The position numbers and the translations under genes were made by a program. From an uncultured Clostridia bacterium (GTDB taxonomy: Bacteria; Bacillota; Clostridia; Lachnospirales; Anaerotignaceae), in NCBI GenBank assembly GCA_937919015.1, contig CALFPN010000029.1, positions 1-28,456 on the forward strand: 28,456 bases of DNA. The letters are read 5' to 3'. Positions within the stretch are counted from its first letter, which is position 1. Every line of letters starts with the position of its first letter. This document shows positions 15,461 to 24,100 of this stretch, in pieces. Below the pieces are notes generated by a model, which did no database searches, was not told where the DNA came from, and saw only the letters and a list, made by a program, of their open reading frames with translations.

Positions 15461-15760
15461 ATGGAACAGAAAAATCTGCCTGCCTGGATATTGGGGATGG
15501 AGGAAGAGGAGCTTTCCTTTATCAAAAAATTTATACTGGCATCGGGGTCTTTGAAGGAAGTGGCATCTGTTTATGGAGTAACCTATCCCACTGTGCGTCT
15601 GCGGCTGGACAGGCTCATTCAGAAAATACAGATGAATGAACAGCTGGCGGAGGAACCTTTTGTCGCTATGGTAAAACAGCTGGCTATCGATGAAAAACTG
15701 GATTTTGAAACAGCGAAGCTGCTGATTACAGCCTATCGAAAAGAAAGGGAGGAAAAATGA
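15461..15760 (+). CDS. DUF2089-type helix-turn-helix protein
   Basis: 99 residues. Residues 6-56 (LPAWILGMEEEELSFIKKF through YPTVRLRLDRLIQKI) match the C-terminal domain of DUF2089 proteins, a small winged or helix-turn-helix DNA-binding unit with the hallmark GSLKEVA-x-x-YGV-x-YPTVR. The N-terminal zinc ribbon common in that family is absent here. Residues 60-99 add a helical tail. Start: ATG 15461 is seven bases after AAGGAGA (15447-15453); two upstream in-frame ATGs (15422, 15443) lie before that site. It overlaps the next gene by one base (TGATG), so the two are translated together. The likely role is transcription control of its own operon (inference from domain and context). Confidence 0.78.
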   Translation: MEQKNLPAWILGMEEEELSFIKKFILASGSLKEVASVYGVTYPTVRLRLDRLIQKIQMNEQLAEEPFVAMVKQLAIDEKLDFETAKLLITAYRKEREEK

Positions 15761-16077
15761 TGGAACAGAGTTTACTTTATATTGGACACGGAAATACAAT
15801 CGCTCAATCTGTTGGCGGACCGAATATTGGTGTGATATTTTTGGTTGGGATGCTAATTTTCGGGATTACATTCTTTGTTGCGGCCTGCTATTTGGAGGTG
15901 CGCTTATCCAAAGCGGAGGAATGGTGGAAGGGGCTGATTCCGATGGCGGTTCTTTTGGTGTTCGGAGCCCTCAGCAGCCCTTTGGGTATTGTTCTGCTGG
16001 TAATTTATGGTGTAAACCGATATAAAATCAAGAAAAAGAATGATGAAATCAAACAAATGAAAATCAAAGATCTGTAA
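15760..16077 (+). CDS. Small membrane protein paired with the DUF2089-type regulator
   Basis: 105 residues with two strong membrane segments (about 23-45 and 59-84) and a basic, Lys-rich C-terminus. I do not recognise a named family. The start ATG 15760 is seven bases after GGGAGG and shares a base with the upstream stop; ATG 15757 is four bases away and also possible. The tight coupling to a DNA-binding gene resembles two-gene units in which a membrane protein senses the envelope and holds or releases a regulator; that reading is inference. A strong terminator follows, so the unit has just two genes. Confidence 0.7.
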   Translation: MEQSLLYIGHGNTIAQSVGGPNIGVIFLVGMLIFGITFFVAACYLEVRLSKAEEWWKGLIPMAVLLVFGALSSPLGIVLLVIYGVNRYKIKKKNDEIKQMKIKDL

Positions 16078-16078
16078 T

Positions 16079-16117
16079 AAAAAATCCCCTCTATCTTATG
16101 ATAAAAGGGGATTTTTT
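16079..16117. terminator. Two-way terminator between the DUF2089 unit and pyrI
   Basis: AAAATCCCCT (16081-16090) pairs with AGGGGATTTT (16106-16115), with A/T tracts on both flanks. It serves the plus-strand two-gene unit and the end of the minus-strand pyrimidine operon. Confidence 0.88.
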
Positions 16118-16130
16118 GCAGTATCAGATC

Positions 16131-16145
16131 AAGGGCAGAGCCCTT
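16131..16145. repeat. GGGCAGAGCCC hairpin downstream of pyrI
   Basis: AAGGGC-AGA-GCCCTT is a perfect 6-bp stem with an AGA loop. The same core occurs at 77-89 (other strand) and 18463-18481, always in intergenic DNA. Confidence 0.6.
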
Positions 16146-16151
16146 AAGGTC

Positions 16152-16574
16152 TTATTTCTTCGCTTTGGATTCGCAGTAGATGCAGCGGTATTCGCCGGTC
16201 TCTCTGTTTGTCAGTTTGAAGATATGGGGAATTTCCTGCTCTACGGAAGTGATGCAGCGAGGGTTCTTGCAGTGAACGATATTTGTCAGTTTTTCAGGCA
16301 GTTGGGGGTGGAATTTTTCCGCACATCTGCCGTTTTTTACGATATTGATCGTTACGTTGGGGTCGATATATCCCAGTGCATCCAGATCCAGATCCAGTTC
16401 TGCATCGATTTTGATGATGTCTTTTTTGCCCATTTTCTGGCTGGGTGCATTTTTGATCAGGGCGATGGGGGTGTCCAGATGATCCAGATTCAGGAAATGA
16501 TACAGATCCATCCCTCTGCCTGCTGTGATGTGGTCGATTACCACGCCGTTATGGATTGCGCCAACTTTCATCAT
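16152..16574 (-). CDS. pyrI: Aspartate carbamoyltransferase regulatory chain
   Basis: 140 residues. PyrI binds nucleotides (CTP, ATP, UTP in the E. coli enzyme) and joins PyrB catalytic trimers into the allosteric ATCase. The N-terminal allosteric domain includes VGAIHNGVVIDHITAGRGMDLYHFL. The C-terminal zinc domain has the four ligands in CKNPRC and YRCIYC. The presence of pyrI means ATCase is probably feedback-controlled at the protein level here. The start is ATG 16574, eight bases from GGAGG; a second ATG at 16571 follows immediately. It directly abuts the pyrB stop codon and is the last gene of the operon. Confidence 0.96.
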   Translation of the reverse strand: MMKVGAIHNGVVIDHITAGRGMDLYHFLNLDHLDTPIALIKNAPSQKMGKKDIIKIDAELDLDLDALGYIDPNVTINIVKNGRCAEKFHPQLPEKLTNIVHCKNPRCITSVEQEIPHIFKLTNRETGEYRCIYCESKAKK

Positions 16575-17486
16575 TTATGCCACCTCCAGTAATTTCAGAA
16601 TCAGAGCCATACGGATATATTTGCCGTTCAGCACCTGCTTGAAGTAGCAGGCTCTGGGGTCATCATCCACCGCCACGGAAATTTCATTGACACGGGGCAG
16701 GGGATGCATGATGCACAGGTCTTTTTTCGCTGTTTCCAGTTTATCCATATTCAGGATATAGCTGTCTTTCAAACGAATATAATCGGCTTCGTTGAAGAAA
16801 CGTTCCTGTTGTACTCTTGTCATATACAGAATATCCAGTTCAGGCATGGCATCTTCTAGACTGGTGGTTTCCACATAAGGGATGCCTTCCTTGTTCAGCT
16901 CGTCAATGATATATTCGGGCACTTTCAGTTCATCGGGGGAGATTAGCACAAATTTCACGTTTTCGTAACGGCTCAGGGCATGGATCAGGGAATGAACGGT
17001 TCTGCCAAATTTCAGATCGCCGCACATACCTACCACCAGATTATCAAAGTGACCTTTTTCTCTCTGAATGGTCAGGAGGTCAGCCAGTGTCTGGGTGGGG
17101 TGGTTGTGGCCGCCGTCACCGGCGTTGATGATGGGCACATTACAACGCATGGAAGCGATCATGGGTGCCCCTTCTTTGGGGTGACGCATGGCAATAATAT
17201 CCGCATAACAGCCAACGGTACGAACCGTATCGGATACGCTTTCACCTTTTGCTGCGGAGCTGTTATTTGCTGCGGAAAAGCCCAGCACACTGCCGCCCAG
17301 CTCCAGCATGGCTGCTTCAAAGCTCAGGCGCGTGCGGGTAGAGGGTTCAAAAAACAGGGTAGCCAGTTTTTTGCGTTTGCACTTTTCCGCATATTTATCG
17401 GGGTTTGCAATGATGTCATTGGCAGTAGCAATGAGTTCGTTGATTTCTTCTACCGTCAGATCAATGATGTCCAGAAGACTTCTCAT
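16575..17486 (-). CDS. pyrB: Aspartate carbamoyltransferase catalytic chain
   Basis: 303 residues, standard length. It joins carbamoyl phosphate and aspartate to form carbamoyl aspartate, the second step of UMP synthesis. Carbamoyl-phosphate motif FEPSTRTR lies at 46-53; further signatures are SAAKGES (80s loop with Ser and Lys), GDGGHNHPTQ, GDLKFGRTVHSL and the aspartate-binding HPLPRVNEI. The ribosome site GGAGGGAG is inside the last codons of pyrE, and only three bases separate the genes, so translation is probably coupled. It is paired with pyrI immediately downstream. Confidence 0.97.
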   Translation of the reverse strand: MRSLLDIIDLTVEEINELIATANDIIANPDKYAEKCKRKKLATLFFEPSTRTRLSFEAAMLELGGSVLGFSAANNSSAAKGESVSDTVRTVGCYADIIAMRHPKEGAPMIASMRCNVPIINAGDGGHNHPTQTLADLLTIQREKGHFDNLVVGMCGDLKFGRTVHSLIHALSRYENVKFVLISPDELKVPEYIIDELNKEGIPYVETTSLEDAMPELDILYMTRVQQERFFNEADYIRLKDSYILNMDKLETAKKDLCIMHPLPRVNEISVAVDDDPRACYFKQVLNGKYIRMALILKLLEVA

Positions 17487-17489
17487 AGA

Positions 17490-18128
17490 TTACATCTCCC
17501 TCCAGCTTTCATCACTGGGGTTGCTGCGGAATTTCAGCAGACGAGCGATATCGGATTCCTTGATATAGCCTTCTTTTGCAGCAACTTCAGCAACAGCGTC
17601 AAAATTGGACAGGCTCACGTTTTTCACGTTTGCAGCTTCCAGTTTTTCGATACCCTTCTGCAGACCGTATGTGAAGATGGAAACAACGCCCAGAACGTCA
17701 GCACCTGCTTCACGCAGTACGTTTACAACTTCGATGCAGCTGCCACCTGTAGAGATCAGGTCTTCCACAACAACAACTTTCTGGCCTTTTTCCAGTCTGC
17801 CTTCGATCTGGTTGTTTCTGCCGTGGTCTTTTGCGCCGGAACGAACATAACCCATGGGCAGATCCAAGAGGTGTGCTGTGATGGCAGCATGAGCAATACC
17901 GGCTGTGGATGTACCCATCAGCACTTCTGCTTCGGGGTAGTATTCTTTGATGGTTTCAGCCAGTGCGTTTTCCACATGGTTTCTAACTTCAACAGATGTC
18001 AGTGTCAGTCTGTTGTCACAGTAAATGGGGCTTTTGATGCCGCTTGCCCATGTGAAGGGGTCTTCGGGGCGCAGGAAAACTGCACCGATGGACAGCAGGT
18101 CTTTTGCGATCTGTTCTTTGAATTTCAT
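17490..18128 (-). CDS. pyrE: Orotate phosphoribosyltransferase
   Basis: 212 residues. It transfers orotate to PRPP, giving OMP. The PRPP-binding motif VVVVEDLISTGGS lies at 118-130, and the flexible catalytic loop RSGAKDHGRNNQIEG at 96-110 holds the usual Lys, Asp and His. The N-terminal TWASGIKSPIYCDNR matches the family. ATG 18128 follows an AGGAGG. Unlike the other pyr genes it is separated from its upstream neighbour (pyrF) by 450 bases of hairpin-rich DNA, so its expression relative to pyrF may be altered. Confidence 0.97.
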   Translation of the reverse strand: MKFKEQIAKDLLSIGAVFLRPEDPFTWASGIKSPIYCDNRLTLTSVEVRNHVENALAETIKEYYPEAEVLMGTSTAGIAHAAITAHLLDLPMGYVRSGAKDHGRNNQIEGRLEKGQKVVVVEDLISTGGSCIEVVNVLREAGADVLGVVSIFTYGLQKGIEKLEAANVKNVSLSNFDAVAEVAAKEGYIKESDIARLLKFRSNPSDESWREM

Positions 18129-18149
18129 GTTTGTATCCTCCTAAATATC

Positions 18150-18560
18150 AAAAATGGAAACCTTTCTTCCCTTGGTGAAAGGTTTCCAAACCTTCCAAAG
18201 AACCGCCTGGGGCAGATAAAACCGTGAGGCGCTGCCTTGTAGCATTGCCTGCAATGCGAAACAGTCCAATGCAAAGCATTGGCAGCACGGATTCCGCAAG
18301 CCCTTTCAGTACTTTGCTTCGCAAAGCCATCTTCGGTGGGTGGGGCATCTTCCCCACTACTTTATGAAAAGGCTTGACCGAAACTTTTATTTGCCTTCGG
18401 CGTCGCAAAAGCGTATGCTTTTGCAAATCGGGTTCCAAGGGAGTGACTCCCTTGGCGGGTGTTTGAGGGCAGAGCCCTCAAGAAAAAATCACAGCTCGGA
18501 TGTGCAGTGGCCGCATCTTGTTGCATCGGGTCGAGGGGGTGACCCCCTCGCAGGGGTGCA
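18150..18560. repeat. Hairpin mosaic in the 450-bp pyrF-pyrE spacer
   Basis: No credible gene is present; a 96-codon open frame on the minus strand (18148-18438) runs through the repeats and has a low-complexity, basic product. Perfect inverted repeats found by eye: 18155-18166/18177-18188 (12 bp), 18242-18248/18251-18257, 18266-18272/18276-18282, 18312-18317/18321-18326, 18340-18345/18352-18357, 18405-18412/18417-18424, 18435-18443/18447-18455 (9 bp), 18463-18470/18474-18481 and 18532-18539/18543-18550. Several loops are TGA or AGA. None has a full T-tract terminator on the minus strand, though TTTTTT-C follows near 18483-18488. Confidence 0.8.
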
Positions 18561-18578
18561 GGGGTCGGAGTCCCTTGC

Positions 18579-19283
18579 TTAACCTAAGAATTCAGCGACA
18601 CATCTTCTGTAAGCCGCTACAGGGTCAGCCGCCTGTGTGATGGGTCTGCCTACAACGATGTAGTCGGAGCCCAGTTCTCTTGCCTTTGCAGGAGTTGTGA
18701 CACGCACCTGATCGCCCACTTCGCCGTCAGCGAAACGTACGCCAGGGGTGATGGTCAGGAATGTTTCACCGCAAACGCCTTTTACCTTGCCGGCTTCCAG
18801 AGGGGAGCAAACAACGCCGTCCAGACCGGATTTTTTCGCATTGCTTGCATAATGCATTACCACTTCATCCAGAGGTCTGTCGATCAAGAGGTCTTCTTTC
18901 ATGCGTTCTTCGCTGGTGGATGTCAGCTGCGTTACCGCGATCAAGAGGGGGCGGGTGCCATCGGGTCTTGTCAGGCCTTCCAGCGCTGCTTCCATCATGG
19001 CGTTTGTGCCTGCAGCATGCAGGTTTGTGATATCAACATCCAGATTGGACAGAACGGCCATTGCTTTTTTTACTGTGTTGGGGATGTCATGCAGTTTCAG
19101 GTCAAGGAAGATCTTATGACCTCTTTCCTTGATTTCTTTTACGATGGCAGGGCCTTCTGCATAGAACAGCTCCATACCCACTTTCAGGAAAGGTTTTCTT
19201 TCTTCGTCTTTAAAGTTGTCCAAAAATGCCATCAGTTCTGCCTTGCTGTTAAAGTCGCAGGCGATGATTACGTCTCTGTTCAT
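18579..19283 (-). CDS. pyrF: Orotidine 5'-phosphate decarboxylase
   Basis: 234 residues, the short bacterial form. It decarboxylates OMP to UMP, the last step. The catalytic charged cluster is visible as FLDLKLHDIPNT, with D61, K63 and D66; ACDF near the N-terminus, ITPGVR and the phosphate-binding VVGRPIT near the C-terminus complete the family pattern. ATG 19283 follows GGAGG and overlaps the pyrD stop by four bases (ATGA), so the two are translated in series. It is followed by the long hairpin-rich spacer. Confidence 0.97.
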   Translation of the reverse strand: MNRDVIIACDFNSKAELMAFLDNFKDEERKPFLKVGMELFYAEGPAIVKEIKERGHKIFLDLKLHDIPNTVKKAMAVLSNLDVDITNLHAAGTNAMMEAALEGLTRPDGTRPLLIAVTQLTSTSEERMKEDLLIDRPLDEVVMHYASNAKKSGLDGVVCSPLEAGKVKGVCGETFLTITPGVRFADGEVGDQVRVTTPAKARELGSDYIVVGRPITQAADPVAAYRRCVAEFLG

Positions 19284-20194
19284 TTGCGGGCACCTCCGAT
19301 AATATCATTCAGGTCTTTGATGTTGTATTTTTCCATAACACGGGGCAGGTCTTCGATGATTTCCTTACAGATATAAGGGTTCACTAGATTTGCCGCACCG
19401 ATTTCTACTGCTGTTGCGCCGGCCAGCATCATTTCGATCACATCTTCCGCAGAGGAAACGCCGCCCATACCAATGACGGGGATCTTTACTGCTTCTGCTA
19501 CCTGATACACCATTCTTACGGCTACAGGGAAGATGGCACTGCCGGAAAAACCGCCCATTTTGTTGGCAATGACGGGTTTCTTTGTTTTCAGGTCGATACG
19601 CATACCCATCATGGTGTTGATGAGGGCGATCCCGTCTGCACCGGCTTCTTCGCAGGCTTTTGCGATGGAAACGATGTCTGTTACATTAGGGGTCAGCTTG
19701 ATATAGACAGGCTTTGTTGTGACAGCCTTTACTGCTCTTGTGACAGCTGCAGCTGCTTCGGGGTCTGTGCCGAAGCTCATGCCGCCGTGATGCACGTTGG
19801 GGCAGGATACGTTTACTTCCAGAATACCCACCTGAGGTTCTTTATCCAGCAGGGCGCATGTGTGGGCGTATTCTTCGATGGAGAAACCGCTGACATTGGC
19901 AATAACGGGTTTGTGGAATACTTTTGCCAGCTTGGGCAGCTCTTCGGAAATAACCTTGTCTACACCGGGGTTCTGCAGACCAACGGAGTTGATCATGCCG
20001 GCAGGGCATTCTGCGATACGGGGGGTAGGGTTGCCGAAGCGAGGGTCTTTCGTTGTGCCTTTGAAGGAGAACGTACCCAGAATATTGATGTCATACAGTT
20101 CCGCAAATTCGTAGCCGTAGCCGAAGGTACCGCTGGCGGGGATGACAGGGTTATCCAGTGTGATGCCGCTGAGGGTCACTTTTGTGTTTACCAT
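19280..20194 (-). CDS. pyrD: Dihydroorotate dehydrogenase, class 1B catalytic subunit
   Basis: 304 residues. It oxidises dihydroorotate to orotate on FMN. The catalytic base is a Cys (C131 in NVSCPNV), the mark of class 1 enzymes; class 2 uses Ser. Other signatures are SGTFGYG, FKGTTKDPRFGNPTPR and the FMN phosphate loop GMGGVSSAEDV. The next-door pyrK makes this the 1B type, which passes electrons to NAD+. ATG 20194 lies within the end of pyrK (7-base overlap) and uses a GGAGG there. Membership in the 1B group fits an anaerobe without quinone-linked PyrD. Confidence 0.97.
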   Translation of the reverse strand: MVNTKVTLSGITLDNPVIPASGTFGYGYEFAELYDINILGTFSFKGTTKDPRFGNPTPRIAECPAGMINSVGLQNPGVDKVISEELPKLAKVFHKPVIANVSGFSIEEYAHTCALLDKEPQVGILEVNVSCPNVHHGGMSFGTDPEAAAAVTRAVKAVTTKPVYIKLTPNVTDIVSIAKACEEAGADGIALINTMMGMRIDLKTKKPVIANKMGGFSGSAIFPVAVRMVYQVAEAVKIPVIGMGGVSSAEDVIEMMLAGATAVEIGAANLVNPYICKEIIEDLPRVMEKYNIKDLNDIIGGARK

Positions 20195-20922
20195 ATGATT
20201 TCCTCCTTCACCAGTACGGGGCCGTCTTTACAGATACGTTTGCTGCCATATTTTGTCTGGCAGGAGCAGCCCATGCACGCACCAAAGCCGCAGCCCATAC
20301 GTTCTTCGAAGGAAAGCTGACCGCTGGTCGTTGTCACATCGGACAGGGCTTTCAACATGGGTTCGGGACCACATGTGTAGAAGTATGTATAGTCAGGGAT
20401 GGTTTTTACCACGTCTGTGACGAAACCTTTTACACCCATGGAACCGTCTGCTGTGGCTACATGTACTTCTGCTCCCAGTTTTTCAAATTCTTCTTTGTAG
20501 AATACTTCTGCTGCTGTGTTGAAGCCAAGGATCACAATGGGGTGTTTGCCTTCCGCCAGCAGGTTCTTTGCCAGTCTGTACATGGGGGGCACACCAACGC
20601 CGCCGCCGATCAGCAGTGGTTTGTCGCCGGAAAGGGAGGTATCATAGCCGTTGCCCAGACCTGTCAGCACGTCCAGTTTGTGATTGGGTGTCATTTTGCT
20701 CATGGCTTCTGTGCCTTTGCCCACCACCTTGTACAGGATGGTCAGTGTGTTTTCGTCATAGTCACACACGGAGATGGGGCGGCGCAGGAAAAAGCCTTTC
20801 AGCTGAATATTTACAAACTGACCAGACGCGGTGATGGCGGAGGTGTCCCCCGCCAGTACCATCTTGCACACGCTGTCTGTCAGTTTTTCATTGCTCTGAA
20901 TGGTAAAGAGAGATTGTTTCAT
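20188..20922 (-). CDS. pyrK: Dihydroorotate dehydrogenase electron-transfer subunit
   Basis: 244 residues. PyrK carries FAD and a [2Fe-2S] cluster and links FMN in PyrD to NAD+. Flavin-binding RRPISVCDY (48-56), the NAD-binding LLIGGGVGVPPMY (103-115) and CGPEPML are present. The cluster ligands are C211, C216, C219 and C231 in MGCGFGACMGCSC and RICKDG. ATG 20922 follows AGGAGA. It is separated from carB upstream by 214 bases holding a terminator-like hairpin. Confidence 0.97.
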   Translation of the reverse strand: MKQSLFTIQSNEKLTDSVCKMVLAGDTSAITASGQFVNIQLKGFFLRRPISVCDYDENTLTILYKVVGKGTEAMSKMTPNHKLDVLTGLGNGYDTSLSGDKPLLIGGGVGVPPMYRLAKNLLAEGKHPIVILGFNTAAEVFYKEEFEKLGAEVHVATADGSMGVKGFVTDVVKTIPDYTYFYTCGPEPMLKALSDVTTTSGQLSFEERMGCGFGACMGCSCQTKYGSKRICKDGPVLVKEEIIW

Positions 20923-20974
20923 AATAATTCTCCTAAATTTTACTCAAAAGAAGCGGTGACTTAGCGGAAGAGTT

Positions 20975-21027
20975 TGAGAAACGAAGGGTTTCTCATCTTT
21001 CATCCGCAGGCGGAATTCATTTCCGCC
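20975..21027. repeat. Two hairpins in the carB-pyrK spacer
   Basis: TGAGAAAC-GAAGG-GTTTCTCA (20975-20995) and GGCGGAA-TTCAT-TTCCGCC (21009-21027), both perfect stems. They lie between the terminator-like hairpin after carB and pyrK. Confidence 0.55.
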
Positions 21028-21089
21028 GAGGAGAACAGGCAGTTTCAAGGCTTGCCGCCGGAACTGATCTGTTCATACTTCTGTCTTCC

Positions 21090-21131
21090 AAGAAAAAAGC
21101 TTGAAGCCGCTTGCGGCTGAGCTTTTTTCTT
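21090..21131 (-). terminator. Terminator-like hairpin between carB and pyrK
   Basis: A long stem: AAGAAAAAAGCT (21090-21101) with AGCTTTTTTCTT (21120-21131), and an inner stem AGCCGC-TT-GCGGCT (21105-21118). On the minus strand it begins six bases after the carB stop, with a T-rich 3' arm. It may end part of the transcripts and so set the ratio of pyrC-carB to the distal genes, or work as an attenuator. Confidence 0.7.
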
Positions 21132-21136
21132 AACGC

Positions 21137-24100
21137 TTACGCATCGATTGTAGAGATACCCAGTGTTGTTTCTTCCAGAACGTCCAGCAGAACTCTTACC
21201 GTATCCAGTGCTGTGAATACGGTTACGTTGTTTTCTACTGCACACTGACGGATTTCCTGACCGTCGCTGTTGCTTGCTGTGGAATTGATATCTCTTGTAT
21301 TGATCACATAGCTTACATAGCCCTGACGGATGGAGTCGAAGATTTCTTCGCTGCCGTCGGACAGTTTCTGTTTTGTACGAGTACGGATGCCGTGTTCTTT
21401 CAGGAAATCGGCAGTGCCTTTTGTTGCTTCGATGTTGAAGCCCAGCTGATAGAAACGACGGATCAGAGGCAGTGCTTCTTCTTTGTCTTTATCCGCAATG
21501 GTTGCCAGTACGGTACCATAGTTCTGGATATTCATGCCGGAAGCCTGCAGGGCTTTCCACAGGGCACGGTTCAGTTTATTGTCATAACCGATGGCTTCGC
21601 CTGTGGATTTCATTTCGGGGGACAGGTATGTGTCCATGCCGTGCAGTTTGGAGAAGGAGAATGCGGGCACTTTTACATACCATCTCTGTTTTTCATCGGG
21701 ATACAGACCGAAGATACCCTGTTCTTTCAGAGATTTGCCCAAGATCGCCAGTGTAGCGATATCTGCCAGAGAGTAGCCTGTTGCTTTGGACAGGAAGGGT
21801 ACTGTTCTGGAGGAACGGGGGTTTACTTCGATAACGTATACATCGTCATTTGCGTCAACGATGAACTGAATGTTGAACAGACCGACAATGCCGATGCCCA
21901 GACCCAGTTTCTTTGTGTATTCCAGAATTTTGCCTTTTGCTTTGTTGGATACGGAGAAAGTAGGGTATACGGAGATGGAGTCACCGGAGTGTACGCCTGT
22001 TCTTTCAACGTGTTCCATGATACCGGGTACGAATACGTCGATGCCGTCGCAAACCGCGTCAACTTCCAGTTCTTTCCCCTGAATATATTTGTCAACCAGT
22101 ACGGGCTGGTCTTCGTTAATGGCTACTGCTGTTTTCAGATATGTTCTCAGCTGTTCTTCGCTGGCAACGATCTGCATTGCACGGCCGCCCAGAACGTAGG
22201 AAGGACGAACCAGTACGGGATAGCCGATTTCTTCTGCTGCTTTTACACCTGCTTCGATGTTTGTCACAGCCTGACCCTTAGGCTGAGGGATCCCCAGTTC
22301 TGTCATGATGTGTTCGAAGGAGTCTCTGTTTTCTGCTTTTTCGATGGCTTCTACATCTGTACCGATGATCTTCACGCCGCGTTTCATCAGAGGTTCTGCC
22401 AGGTTGATGGCTGTCTGGCCGCCCAGGGAAGCAATGATGCCCAGAGGCTGTTCCAGTTCCACCACGTTCATAACGTCTTCTACTGTCAGAGGTTCGAAGT
22501 ACAGTTTGTCACTGGTTGTGTAGTCTGTGGAAACGGTTTCGGGGTTGTTGTTGATGATGATGGATTCGTAGCCGAATTCTTTGATGGTTGTTACTGCGTG
22601 TACTGTGGAGTAGTCGAATTCGACACCCTGACCGATACGGATGGGGCCGGAACCCAGAACGATGATTTTTTTCTTGTCGCTCAGTCTGGAATCGTTGCCT
22701 TCTTCGTATGTGGAGTAGAAGTAGGGGATATAACCGCCGCAGCCGCTGGTTTCGATCATTTTGTATACAGGGAACAGGTTCATTTCTTTTCTCAGATCGA
22801 ATACCTTTACTTCATCCCAGCCCCACAGTTTTGCGATGAATTTATCGGAGATGCCCATTTTCTTCGCAGCGGACAGGATTTCTTTGCTGCCAACATTTTC
22901 AGCCAGTACGGTTTCGTAATCCACGATCTTCTTGAAGGATTCCAGGAAGTATTTTGTGATCTTTGTTGCTTCAAAGATTTCATCCAGAGATACACCGTTG
23001 CGGATCAGCTGTGCGATGGCATAGATTCTGTCATCGGGGCTGGTTGCGATGTATGCCAGCATTTCTTCATTTGCCATGTGATCGAATTTTGCCATGTGCA
23101 GGTGGCAAACGCCGATTTCCAGAGAGCGTACGGATTTCAGCAGACATTCTTCCAGTGTGCGGCCGATCCCCATAACTTCGCCGGTTGCTTTCATCTGTGT
23201 GGACAGGGTGTTTGCAGCTGTTGCGAATTTATCGAAGGGGAAACGGGGCATTTTTGCTACGATATAGTCCAGTGCGGGTTCGTAGTTTGCTGTTGTTTCG
23301 CCGATCTGGATTTCATCCAGAGTCATGCCGACAGCGATTTTTGCTGTTACTCTTGCGATGGGGTAGCCGGATGCTTTGGAAGCCAGCGCGGAGGAACGGG
23401 ATACACGGGGGTTTACTTCGATCAGATAGTATTCGGAAGAATCGGGGTTCAGTGCGAACTGTACGTTGCATCCACCTTCAATCTTCAGTTCTTTGATGAT
23501 CTTCAGGGCGGATTCTTTCAGCATGTTGAAGTCATGATCGTTCAGTGTCAGGATAGGAGCCACGACGATGGAGTCACCTGTGTGAACGCCAACGGGGTCG
23601 ATGTTTTCCATGCCGCAGATGGTGATGGCGCGGTCTGTACCGTCACGCATGACTTCGAATTCGATTTCTTTATAGCCTTTTACGCTCTTTTCCACCAGTA
23701 CCTGATGTACGGGAGACAGTTTCAATGCGTTTTTCATGATTTCAACCAGTTCTGCTTCGTTGTTTGCAAAGCCGCCGCCTGTGCCGCCCAGTGTGAATGC
23801 GGGACGCAGCACAACGGGGTAACCGATTTCGTTGGCAGCAGAGATACCTTCTTCCACAGAGTATGTGATGATAGAAGGGATAACGGGTTCGCCGATGGAC
23901 TGACACATTTCTTTAAACAGTTCACGGTCTTCTGCTCTTTCGATACTGTCGATGGATGTACCCAGCAGTTCCACCTGACATTCTTTCAGAACACCTTTTT
24001 TTGCCAGCTGCATTGCCAGATTCAGACCTGTCTGACCGCCGATACCGGGCAGGATGGCGTCGGGTCTTTCATAACGCAGGATCTTAGCGATATATTCCAG

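Noticed and set aside
18148..18438. A 96-codon open frame on the minus strand in the pyrF-pyrE spacer
   Set aside because: It runs through tandem palindromes, lacks a ribosome site and domain, and is better explained as repeat DNA.
18129..18578. A CRISPR array or tandem repeat in the pyr spacer
   Set aside because: The palindromes differ from one another in sequence and spacing; there is no constant repeat with variable spacers.
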